Source of the DNA: Firmicutes bacterium OM04-13BH | GTDB taxonomy: Bacteria > Bacillota > Clostridia > Lachnospirales > Lachnospiraceae | NCBI GenBank assembly: GCA_003481745.1 | Contig: QULP01000001.1 | Location: 310,001-374,000, forward strand | Direction of reading: 5' to 3' | Length of the DNA stretch: 64,000 bases | Part shown: positions 55,254 to 63,153 of the stretch, in pieces | Numbering within the stretch: position 1 is the first letter of the stretch | Layout: each line of letters starts with the position of its first letter | Position numbers and translations under genes: made by a program | Notes under the pieces: generated by a model | Seen by the model: only the letters and a program-made list of their open reading frames with translations | What the model was told of the DNA's origin: nothing | Databases searched by the model: none

Positions 55254-55312
55254 ACCAGAAAAGTATCTGCAGGGACTTTTTTGATTTTTTGTCCTATACA
55301 GATACTTTTCTT
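55254..55312 (-). terminator. Terminator region after the SpoIIE phosphatase gene
   Basis: On the minus strand AGAAAAGTATCTG pairs with CAGATACTTTTCT around a 27-base loop. The 3' arm CTTTTCTG can instead pair with CAGAAAAAAG further down, so two hairpins exclude each other, followed by TTTTG. Confidence 0.6.
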
Positions 55313-55314
55313 TT

Positions 55315-56487
55315 TTACCAGATATTCATACGGACTTTTTTTCCTGCCCGCTCCAAATGTTCTTTTAATTTATAAGTCAGCCGAAGCTTTTCACTCGAAT
55401 CAATATTCAGTTCTTTATAAGCTGGATTTCTTGCATTTCCAAAGAAAATATTGATTTCGGAAGAACGTTCAAATAATTCCACTGCCAGTTTTGCAGCGGC
55501 ATCTTTTTGTTTTGAGATACTTATCACCGCCATACTGTCAGACAGCCATCGGTTTGAATAGGCGACAAGCTGTTTTAAGGTCAAATAACCTTCTGTTACC
55601 ATATCAACCCCTTTTAAGGTAGACATCGCTGGAACCATATCTGTTTCTGACCCCTTAATGGTTACGACTTCTTCTCCCAGATAGTTTGCCACAAATTTTG
55701 CAGTCGTTCCACCACACACTATATGTTGCCCTTCTTCTTCAAAAAAGACTCTTAAAAAATCCTCGTCTTTTTCCATTTTACTTGGAGGGCCAATCATCAG
55801 ATTCGTAACTAACGGTTCGCAAAGACGGATTGTAAGCACCGTAATATCGTCATCTGTCTCATTTAAATTCAAATCCACACAGGCTTCTGCAATATCAACC
55901 GCCATACGCTGAGCGCTCAGATTCGGTTTATACTTCTGTTCACAAAATTTTTCAACCTCTTCATATCCCCAGCCTCCATCGGTTGTCTTCCCCATTCCGG
56001 CATTCGTTACACCATCTGACATCAAAATCAGCATGTCGTCTTTTTGTAAGTCAAACTCTGCTTCACGAATTTCCTTCTCGTTAATCAAATGAATTTGCTC
56101 TTCGTAATGAAATACCTTTCCTTTGCGAAGCAAAATCAATCCCGGATTATCGTAGGTCGCAAGATAAACATGTCTTCCTGTAATCTTCATAGCAAGAAAT
56201 GTAGCATAAGCAAGCTGTCTTTCGTGACACACAGGAAGTGCCTCTGCAATCGTTTTTACCGCTTCTTCCAGATGAATTTTCTTTATCATCATAGTACAAA
56301 GCATTTTTGCCGTCAATGTTGCTAAGATATTTGCTTTTACACCGCTTCCGAGTCCGTCAGAGAGTACTAAAACGGTATCAGACCCTCTTTCTTCCATGAT
56401 ATAAAAATCTCCACACAATGATTCTTTTTTCTTATTTAGGCTGACATGAGCAAAATCCGCAAACAGATTGTCAAAATACACTCTCAT
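55315..56487 (-). CDS. SpoIIE-type PP2C serine phosphatase
   Basis: A 390-residue phosphatase. Metal aspartates are in VLVLSDGLGSGVKANILATL and MLILMSDGVTNAG, and the C-terminal DDDITVLTIRL completes the PP2C pattern (residues about 8-230). The C-terminal 150 residues (about 240-390) form a further soluble domain, with no membrane helices. The ATG at 56487 has GGAGG 7 bases ahead and overlaps the sensor gene's stop by 4 bases, so the pair is coupled. In other anaerobes a sensory [FeFe]-hydrogenase gene next to a phosphatase gene is a known arrangement. The target, perhaps an anti-sigma antagonist or serine kinase substrate, is not visible. Confidence 0.88.
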   Translation of the reverse strand: MRVYFDNLFADFAHVSLNKKKESLCGDFYIMEERGSDTVLVLSDGLGSGVKANILATLTAKMLCTMMIKKIHLEEAVKTIAEALPVCHERQLAYATFLAMKITGRHVYLATYDNPGLILLRKGKVFHYEEQIHLINEKEIREAEFDLQKDDMLILMSDGVTNAGMGKTTDGGWGYEEVEKFCEQKYKPNLSAQRMAVDIAEACVDLNLNETDDDITVLTIRLCEPLVTNLMIGPPSKMEKDEDFLRVFFEEEGQHIVCGGTTAKFVANYLGEEVVTIKGSETDMVPAMSTLKGVDMVTEGYLTLKQLVAYSNRWLSDSMAVISISKQKDAAAKLAVELFERSSEINIFFGNARNPAYKELNIDSSEKLRLTYKLKEHLERAGKKVRMNIW

Positions 56488-58211
56488 AACCAAACCTCCG
56501 GTTTTTCACGTTTCTCTTCTTTTTTCTCTGCAAGAATTGTCTCTTTTAAGTTTTCTACGGCAACCTTGGTATCTGCCGCTGTTTCTCCTAACAATTCCGC
56601 AATCTTATGTACAATCCGAAGCTGCTCATCTGCCAGTTTGTCTGCCATCCTTGCTGCCACAATGCGGGTTCTTTGAATTTCCTGCTGCTGTGCAATTTCT
56701 TTTGTTACATTTTTCATAATACAGATAATCAGACCATTGCTTTTATCATAAGTCAGCACACGGTCTAAATAAACCTTAAATTCTTCTACAAAAATCTGAT
56801 CCTGTGAGAATGTTTTTCCATAAGACAGCATATTTACAAAAGCATAGTCATCCATCAATTCACTGACAGGCTGTCCGATAATAGATTTCTTTCTTCGGAT
56901 ATCAAATAAGTCCATTGCTGCTTTATTTAATTGGATGACGTTTAATTCTGTATTTACTGTCACAAGCATACCAGGCATCGCATTGATAATCTTATTCGCA
57001 TAACTGGCTTCGCGCTCTCTCATATAAGGCATACACATCGAAACCTCTGCCTTATTCTGGAAAATCGCAATCGCTTTTTCACGGCAGGTATTGTAACCAC
57101 ACGCTCCGCAGTTTAATTCCTTTAACGGACTTGTCTTGCCCATTTTTACCAGAATTTCATGCAGTTCTTCTTCCGTTGGATACGATTCCTCCACAACTCG
57201 TCCAATAATCCCACGGCTCATATTAATTTCTTCGGAAATATCAAAATCTTTACCGTTTTCTATATTTGAGGCATCGGAAATCGAAGCTTTTTCCAGTTCA
57301 AGCTGACTCTGAAGCCGGCAGACTTTACTTGTCTGGAAAGACGGACCACCGATACAGCCCCCATCGCAGGCATTTAATTCCAAAAAGCAATGATGGATAT
57401 TCCCTTCTTTTAATTCATTTAAAACCCGAATACAGTTATCGATTCCTTCTATGTTCATATAGCTGTATTTCGGATTTTTTTTCATAATCCGGCTCATACC
57501 TCCCCCAAGCGCACGCATACGGGACAATCGCGGTTCTACATTCTCTTTCTCATCTTCGATACACATCTGATTTTCTGCAAGCCAGTCATCTAATTCATCA
57601 AATGAAATAACATAAGACACGTCATTAATCTGTTCATTTAATTCTGCAATCGGAGAAATACATGGACTGATATAGACAAGCGTACATTCTCGATTCTGCT
57701 CTTTTAAATATTTTCCATGTGCCTGCATTGGCGATAATACGGAAAGCAGGGAATCCATCAATTCTGGGTAATGAATCTTAACCAAACGGACAACCGACGG
57801 ACAGATAGAGCTAATCATAACATCCTTCTCTCCCTCTTCAAGCAACCTTTCATATTCTCGTTTCACCAGATAAGCTCCCTCTGCACCTTCACGTACATCT
57901 GAAAATCCCAGCTCTAACAGAGCTTTTCTAAGAGAAGGAAAACTTCCGGCTCCATACTTTGCAATATAAGCAGAGTTTACACTTGCTACAAGCTCTCTTC
58001 CCTCCGCAATCATTCTCTTTAAACTTGGAACATCATTTTTCTCAGCCTTGGCGTGCTGGGGACAGACAATGGTGCATTTTTCACATAAAATACAGGCATC
58101 CTGCATAATCTGAGCCTGATGATTTTTTACCCGAATTGCTTTTACCGGACAATTTCTGACACATTTATAACAGTTTTTACAATCCACAGGTTTGAATCTT
58201 AAAATCCACAT
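56484..58211 (-). CDS. Sensory [FeFe]-hydrogenase-like protein with PAS domain
   Basis: 575 residues. Two [4Fe-4S] ferredoxin motifs (C11, C14, C17, C21 and C40, C43, C46, C50). A hydrogenase large-subunit domain (about 75-300) in which the H-cluster motifs are altered: SSICP (C137) for TSCCP, SPCISP (C184) for MPCxxK, and CDGGCIGG (C282, C286) for the third. A C-x2-C-x4-C-x16-C cluster (C368, C371, C376, C393) and a PAS domain (about 405-500) follow, then a helical tail. The cluster-binding cysteines remain, but the proton-transfer cysteine position reads Ile, so hydrogen turnover is doubtful and a sensing role is likely. It overlaps the phosphatase gene by 4 bases and has a strong promoter. 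Confidence 0.88.
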   Translation of the reverse strand: MWILRFKPVDCKNCYKCVRNCPVKAIRVKNHQAQIMQDACILCEKCTIVCPQHAKAEKNDVPSLKRMIAEGRELVASVNSAYIAKYGAGSFPSLRKALLELGFSDVREGAEGAYLVKREYERLLEEGEKDVMISSICPSVVRLVKIHYPELMDSLLSVLSPMQAHGKYLKEQNRECTLVYISPCISPIAELNEQINDVSYVISFDELDDWLAENQMCIEDEKENVEPRLSRMRALGGGMSRIMKKNPKYSYMNIEGIDNCIRVLNELKEGNIHHCFLELNACDGGCIGGPSFQTSKVCRLQSQLELEKASISDASNIENGKDFDISEEINMSRGIIGRVVEESYPTEEELHEILVKMGKTSPLKELNCGACGYNTCREKAIAIFQNKAEVSMCMPYMREREASYANKIINAMPGMLVTVNTELNVIQLNKAAMDLFDIRRKKSIIGQPVSELMDDYAFVNMLSYGKTFSQDQIFVEEFKVYLDRVLTYDKSNGLIICIMKNVTKEIAQQQEIQRTRIVAARMADKLADEQLRIVHKIAELLGETAADTKVAVENLKETILAEKKEEKREKPEVWL

Positions 58212-58254
58212 GGCGCTCTCTCCTTTGGTGATTTCTACTAATTTTTATGTATTT

Positions 58255-58283
58255 ATTATACACGTCTCAGCAATACTACACAA
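58255..58283 (-). promoter_or_regulatory. Promoter of the sensor-phosphatase operon
   Basis: TTGTGT (58278-58283), 17 bases, perfect TATAAT (58255-58260) on the minus strand, with an extended TG. About 45 bases before the ATG, with AAAGGAG between. Confidence 0.8.
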
Positions 58284-58350
58284 GGAAATATTCTGGATTT
58301 CTCATAGCCATTGAAGTTTTTACATACCTGCCGATTTCTCTTAGACTTTA

Positions 58351-59106
58351 TCAGATTCCAAACAGCCCATACCGGATTCCAACTAAAACCAAAATATGAA
58401 CCGGATAAAACCAGTAGAAAAAGTATTTGAAAGAGTGTCCTCTCCCTCTTTGATGGTTATATAAATTAATTGACAAAAAGGCAAAACAAGCGGGTGCTTC
58501 CCATAAAAGTGCCAGACAGCCTGCAATCGTTTTTTCCACGGGCTGATAATAAAATAAATAAAAAATCAGAATTAAAATAATTCCCTTCCAGCCATAATCA
58601 CTCCTTGCCAGATATCCGGTCAACACTCCAAGTCCTGCTGCAACAGCCATCCATGCCGGATTTTTCCGGCGCAGTACCTCCATCGCCCAAATTGTCAAAA
58701 ATCCGATGAACAACGTCACCATTACATTTTGATAGGTAAACTCCAAAATTGAACTGCGAAACGCTAAATCAAAGGGAACCTCTGACACAAGTGCAAAGAT
58801 TCCCAGACGAAGTGCATATTTTTTTCGATTCGATGTATGGAAAAAACCTTCTACTAATAAAAAGCAAAAAATTGGAAATGCAACTCTCCCAATTCGTCTC
58901 ATCCAAATGTCTGCATACCAGACTGCATGAGTGACAGAATAAGAAAATGCACCCGAAAGCTGTTGATTATAGGCTTTGATAAATCCGTTTTCAAATAAAA
59001 CGGCTCCAATATGGTCAATCAGCATCGTTACAATCGCAATCCATTTTAACGTACTCCCTGATAAAACCGGAGGCAGCAGCTGTTTTTTAGAAAATTTCCA
59101 TTCCAT
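58351..59106 (-). CDS. TraX-family membrane protein
   Basis: A 251-residue integral membrane protein with about eight hydrophobic segments. LKWIAIVTMLIDHIGAVLFENG near the N-terminus, RRIGRVAFPIFCFLLVEGFFHTSNRKKYALRLGIFALVSEVPFDLAF in the middle and HSFKYFFYWFYPVHILVLVGIRYG at the end match the TraX family. TraX of the F plasmid acetylates pilin; chromosomal relatives are common in Firmicutes and of unknown substrate. Monocistronic between the sensor operon and the hexapeptide gene. Confidence 0.88.
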   Translation of the reverse strand: MEWKFSKKQLLPPVLSGSTLKWIAIVTMLIDHIGAVLFENGFIKAYNQQLSGAFSYSVTHAVWYADIWMRRIGRVAFPIFCFLLVEGFFHTSNRKKYALRLGIFALVSEVPFDLAFRSSILEFTYQNVMVTLFIGFLTIWAMEVLRRKNPAWMAVAAGLGVLTGYLARSDYGWKGIILILIFYLFYYQPVEKTIAGCLALLWEAPACFAFLSINLYNHQRGRGHSFKYFFYWFYPVHILVLVGIRYGLFGI

Positions 59107-59158
59107 AAAACCCTCTTTTCGTTTTTAATTCATCCTCGGAAAATTCCAAGAGTACATC

Positions 59159-59827
59159 TTACTGTTTCTCAACTATTTCATTTTTGTTTTTATAAATACT
59201 GTTTGCCGGAACAACACCTCGTACAGAAGAAAGTGGATAAACGTTAGAATGACTTCCAACTACTGTTCCTGGATTTAAGACAGAGCCACAGCCAACTTCC
59301 ACTTCATCACCAAGCATTGCACCGAACTTTTTCAGCCCGGTTTCAATCTGCGTATCTTTTGCTTTTACAATAACCAGCTTCTTGTCAGATTTCACATTAG
59401 AGGTAATCGAACCTGCGCCCATATGAGATTTATATCCTAAAATAGAATCTCCTACATAATTATAATGTGGAACTTGTACCTTATTAAATAAAATTACATT
59501 TTTTAACTCTGTAGAATTTCCAACCACTGCTCCCTCTCCCACTAATGCATTTCCGCGGATAAAAGCGCAGTGACGAACTTCTGCCTCTTTTCCGATAATC
59601 GCCGGTCCATTGATAAATGCAGTCGGTGCTACTTTTGCAGATTTTGCCACCCAGACATTTTCTCCACGTTTTTCATATTCTTCCTCACTTAAGGTACTGC
59701 CAAGTTTTATAATAAATTCGCTAATCAGAGGCAGTACTTCCCATGGATACGTCTTGCTTTCTAATAATTCTTTTGCGAGTGTCTGATTTAAATCCTGATA
59801 CAATTCACTGATTTTTAACTGTTCCAT
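59159..59827 (-). CDS. Left-handed beta-helix (hexapeptide repeat) protein, GlmU C-domain-like
   Basis: A 222-residue protein. Residues about 65-215 are hexapeptide repeats (VAPTAFINGPAIIGKEAEVRHCAFIRGNALVGEGAVVGNSTELKN). The region NVILFNKVQVPHYNYVGDSILGYKSHMGAGSITSNVKSD, with an N-Y-x-G-D-S motif, resembles the acetyltransferase half of GlmU, but the uridylyltransferase half is absent. The N-terminal 60 residues are helical. AAAGGAG lies 8 bases before the ATG at 59827, inside the end of topB, so the two are coupled. Acetyl- or acyltransferase activity on a sugar is an inference. Confidence 0.82.
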   Translation of the reverse strand: MEQLKISELYQDLNQTLAKELLESKTYPWEVLPLISEFIIKLGSTLSEEEYEKRGENVWVAKSAKVAPTAFINGPAIIGKEAEVRHCAFIRGNALVGEGAVVGNSTELKNVILFNKVQVPHYNYVGDSILGYKSHMGAGSITSNVKSDKKLVIVKAKDTQIETGLKKFGAMLGDEVEVGCGSVLNPGTVVGSHSNVYPLSSVRGVVPANSIYKNKNEIVEKQ

Positions 59828-61871
59828 TTGTTTTCTCCTTTTTCTGGCTTTTCTTTTTTCCTGACTGATAATAAACCGATGCCTCATCAAAAAATCTTCT
59901 GAGGGCAAACTGATTTCTAAGTCCAAGTACCGCATTGGTTCTCACTGTAATAAATTGTTCAAGTTTCTGCATGTATTCATCCGGTGTAATCTGTCCCTCT
60001 GCCACAAACGTCAGCCCTTTTTCCCAGCTTGCAGTCAACTCTGGATTTAACAGCGGTCGAATTGAGACATTGACGACATCAAAAATCATTTCCCCAAGCT
60101 GAGTCGGCGTAATCACCTGCGTCTTTTTATTTAAAGAAAGATAAGAAATCATCATTAATTTCTTTAAAATCTCTGCTCTTGTGGCACTTGTTCCAATTCC
60201 GCTTCCCTTTATCTGGGCACGCAGTTCTTCATCTTCAATTAACTGACCTGCGTTTTCCATTGCCAGTATCATCGAACCGGAAGTATAACGTTTCGGAGGA
60301 GATGTTTCCCCCTCTTTAATCTGATAGCCTTTTACCTGCAAAATGCTTCCTTTTTTCAGACTCTGAAGAACACTTAAAAATGTCTTATCTTCCATCTGCT
60401 CGCCTTCTTTTGCATCCGTTTCCACTTTTTCTGCCTTCTTTTTGGCAAAGGAATTTTGTGTTACTTTCAAGTAACCTTCCTCTATCAGAATCCGAAATGA
60501 AGAAAACAGCCGTTCTTCTTTTGTAACGGATATCAGACTGACTTTTTGGTAAACTGCGGGTGGATAGAAAACACTTAAAAATCTGCGTACAATCGTTTCA
60601 TAAACGTTTTCTGAAGCCAGAGAAAGACTTCTTAGCGCATTCATTCCCTGTCCGGTCGGTATAATTGCATAATGGTCGGTAATCTGTTTGTCATTGACAT
60701 ATCTTGTCTTTGCAATTCCTTTATAACTGCCCTGATTTAAAATTTCTGTTGCAAATTCTCCAGCCTTGGTATAACTTTGAAGTCCTCGAAGATTTTTATA
60801 AATTTCTTTTGCAACTGCTGTAGACAGCACACGGGCATCTGTTCTCGGATAAGTGACCAGTTTTTTCTCATACAATTCCTGCACGATTTTAAGCGTTTCA
60901 TCCGGACTGATTTTAAACAATCTGGAACACTCATTTTGAAGTTCTGCAAGGTTAAATAAAAACGGCGGATTTTTATTTTCTTTTTTACGTTCAATTTTTT
61001 CAATCACAGCCTGACAAGGTGATTCCGTCGATAAAATCCCTACCAGCTCTTCGGCATCTTTTTTCTCTTTGAAACCATTTTCTTTATAAAGTTTTGAAGA
61101 TTCAAAATACCGGCTGCCTTTTACCGCACGCCATTCTCCATCAAATTTTCCGACTCCATCTTCTGTCTCCAATGAAGCCACAACCCGATAAAATGGTGTC
61201 TTCACAAAACTACGGATTTCCCGTTCTCTTCTGACAACCATTCCCAACACACAGGTCATCACTCGTCCAACCGATATTGCCTGATACCGTGTCCCAAGAT
61301 AAGAAGACACCGCATTTCCATATTTTAGGGATAACAGTCTGGAGAAATTAATTCCCATCAGATAATCTTCTTTTGCGCGCAGATATGCCGATTCCGATAA
61401 ATTATCGTACTCTGAAATATCTTTCGCCTCAGAAATTCCTCTTAAAATCTCTTCTTCGGTCTGAGAATCAATCCAGACTCTCTTTTGTGTTTTCTCTTTT
61501 ATACCTGCCATCATTGCAACCAGACGATAGATATATTCTCCTTCTCGACCAGAGTCGGTACAGACATAAATCGTCTCAACATCCTCTCGATTTAAAAGCC
61601 CGCTTACAATCTCAAACTGTTTTTTTACTGCAGGGATTACTTCATACTTAAATTCTTCTGGCAAAAATGGCAGGGTTTCCAGCGTCCATCTTTTGTATTT
61701 GATATCATATTTTTCCGGATAACTCATTGTCACAAGATGTCCCACACACCAGGTAACCACGGCATGTTCTGACTCAAGATATCCATCTTTTCTTGTCATT
61801 GGTTCTTTCAGCGCCTTTGCAAACTCTTGTGCCACACTGGGTTTTTCTGCTATAAATAATGATTTGCCCAT
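59805..61871 (-). CDS. topB: DNA topoisomerase III
   Basis: A type IA topoisomerase that relaxes and decatenates DNA by a single-strand break. 688 residues. The TOPRIM start GKSLFIAEKPSVAQEFAKAL, TDSGREGEYIYR and the active-site tyrosine in KLVTYPRTDARVLS are all present. The frame opens at a GTG at 61886 inside the ribosome site, so the ATG at 61871, preceded by AAAGAGGAG, is chosen. It lacks the C-terminal zinc ribbons of longer forms. A stable hairpin lies just upstream (61890-61919). Confidence 0.94.
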   Translation of the reverse strand: MGKSLFIAEKPSVAQEFAKALKEPMTRKDGYLESEHAVVTWCVGHLVTMSYPEKYDIKYKRWTLETLPFLPEEFKYEVIPAVKKQFEIVSGLLNREDVETIYVCTDSGREGEYIYRLVAMMAGIKEKTQKRVWIDSQTEEEILRGISEAKDISEYDNLSESAYLRAKEDYLMGINFSRLLSLKYGNAVSSYLGTRYQAISVGRVMTCVLGMVVRREREIRSFVKTPFYRVVASLETEDGVGKFDGEWRAVKGSRYFESSKLYKENGFKEKKDAEELVGILSTESPCQAVIEKIERKKENKNPPFLFNLAELQNECSRLFKISPDETLKIVQELYEKKLVTYPRTDARVLSTAVAKEIYKNLRGLQSYTKAGEFATEILNQGSYKGIAKTRYVNDKQITDHYAIIPTGQGMNALRSLSLASENVYETIVRRFLSVFYPPAVYQKVSLISVTKEERLFSSFRILIEEGYLKVTQNSFAKKKAEKVETDAKEGEQMEDKTFLSVLQSLKKGSILQVKGYQIKEGETSPPKRYTSGSMILAMENAGQLIEDEELRAQIKGSGIGTSATRAEILKKLMMISYLSLNKKTQVITPTQLGEMIFDVVNVSIRPLLNPELTASWEKGLTFVAEGQITPDEYMQKLEQFITVRTNAVLGLRNQFALRRFFDEASVYYQSGKKKSQKKEKTNGTVKNQ

Positions 61872-61889
61872 AAACTCCTCTTTCACGCA

Positions 61890-61919
61890 ATCAGACCGGA
61901 GGGAGTTCTCCGGCCTGAT
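61890..61919. other. Strong hairpin between asd and topB
   Basis: ATCAGACCGGAG and CTCCGGCCTGAT form a 12-base stem (one mismatch) around a 6-base loop. On the plus strand seven T follow; on the minus strand, the gene direction, there is no T run. It may be an RNA-stability element or a plus-strand terminator. Confidence 0.6.
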
Positions 61920-61950
61920 GTATTTTTTTGCTCTCGTTATTTATCTCTTA

Positions 61951-63036
61951 TTATTTCTTTGTGATAAATCCTTTTGCTTTTAAGGTTTCTGCACACAGAA
62001 CAGCTCCACCTGCTGCTCCACGTACTGTGTTATGAGAAAGACCAACAAATTTATAATCATAAACCGTATCTTCTCTTAAACGTCCAACGCTTACGCCCAT
62101 TCCGTTTTCATAGTTTACATCTAAAGTAACCTGTGGACGATTATCCTCTTCCATGTAACGGATAAACTGCTTTGGAGCACTTGGAAGGTCTAATTCCTGT
62201 GGAACACCTTTGAAGTTTACTAATTTTTCAATCAGCTGTTCTTTCGTTGGTTTCTTTCTGAATTTTACAAATACAGCTGCTGTATGTCCGTTTAATACCG
62301 GAACACGGATACACTGTGTTGTGATAACCGGTTCAGATGCTTTTACAATCACACCATCTTTGATTTCGCCCCACAGACGAAGTGGTTCCTGTTCACTCTT
62401 TTCTTCTTCTCCACCGATGTATGGAATGATGTTTTCTACCATTTCCGGCCAGTCTTTAAATGTTTTTCCTGCTCCGGAAATTGCCTGATAAGTAGTTGCA
62501 ACCACTTCATAAGGTTCAAATTCTTTCCATGCTGTCAGTACCGGTGCATAACTCTGGATAGAGCAGTTTGGTTTTACTGCTACGAAACCTCTTGTTGTTC
62601 CAAGACGTTTTTTCTGGAATTCGATGACATCAAAGTGCTGTGGATTGATTTCCGGAACTACCATAGGAACATCCGGTGTCCATCTGTGTGCACTGTTGTT
62701 GGAAACAACCGGTGTTTCTGTTTTTGCATATTCTTCTTCGATTGCTTTGATTTCTTCTTTGCTCATATCTACAGCAGAAAATACAAAGTCAACAGTTGAA
62801 GCTACTTTTTCTACTTCTGCAACATTCATAACAACTAATTTTTTTACAGCTTCCGGCATTGGAGTATCCATTTTCCAACGTCCGCCAACTGCTTCTTCAT
62901 AAGTTTTTCCTGCACTTCTTGCACTTGCAGCTAATGTTACCACTTCAAACCATGGATGGTTCTCTAACAGAGAGATAAATCTCTGTCCTACCATACCTGT
63001 TGCACCTAAAATACCAACTCTTAATTTTTCACTCAT
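61951..63036 (-). CDS. asd: Aspartate-semialdehyde dehydrogenase
   Basis: Reduces aspartyl phosphate to the semialdehyde, following lysC. 361 residues from MSEKLRVGILGATGMVGQRF, with the NADP-binding GATGMVGQRF. The catalytic cysteine is in VAVKPNCSIQSYAPVL near residue 155, and a histidine lies in LNGHTAAVFVKF. The length and the phrase GRWKMDTPMP point to the archaeal/fungal type rather than the E. coli form, a form also found in Clostridia. AAGGAG lies 8 bases before the ATG at 63036. It is separate from other lysine genes. Confidence 0.95.
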   Translation of the reverse strand: MSEKLRVGILGATGMVGQRFISLLENHPWFEVVTLAASARSAGKTYEEAVGGRWKMDTPMPEAVKKLVVMNVAEVEKVASTVDFVFSAVDMSKEEIKAIEEEYAKTETPVVSNNSAHRWTPDVPMVVPEINPQHFDVIEFQKKRLGTTRGFVAVKPNCSIQSYAPVLTAWKEFEPYEVVATTYQAISGAGKTFKDWPEMVENIIPYIGGEEEKSEQEPLRLWGEIKDGVIVKASEPVITTQCIRVPVLNGHTAAVFVKFRKKPTKEQLIEKLVNFKGVPQELDLPSAPKQFIRYMEEDNRPQVTLDVNYENGMGVSVGRLREDTVYDYKFVGLSHNTVRGAAGGAVLCAETLKAKGFITKK

Positions 63037-63117
63037 TATAAATTCTCCTTGCTTATCCAATTCTCTATTTTTTATGTATCGTGTTTTCCTTTCACGTACA
63101 TTTGTATTTCCTAAACA

Positions 63118-63146
63118 ATACTATACCAAAACTTAGTAAAAAGCAA
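63118..63146 (-). promoter_or_regulatory. asd promoter
   Basis: TTGCTT (63141-63146), 17 bases, TAGTAT (63118-63123) on the minus strand. TATAGT two bases earlier is an alternative -10. It lies in the gap after argH. Confidence 0.55.
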
Positions 63147-63153
63147 GTGTTTT

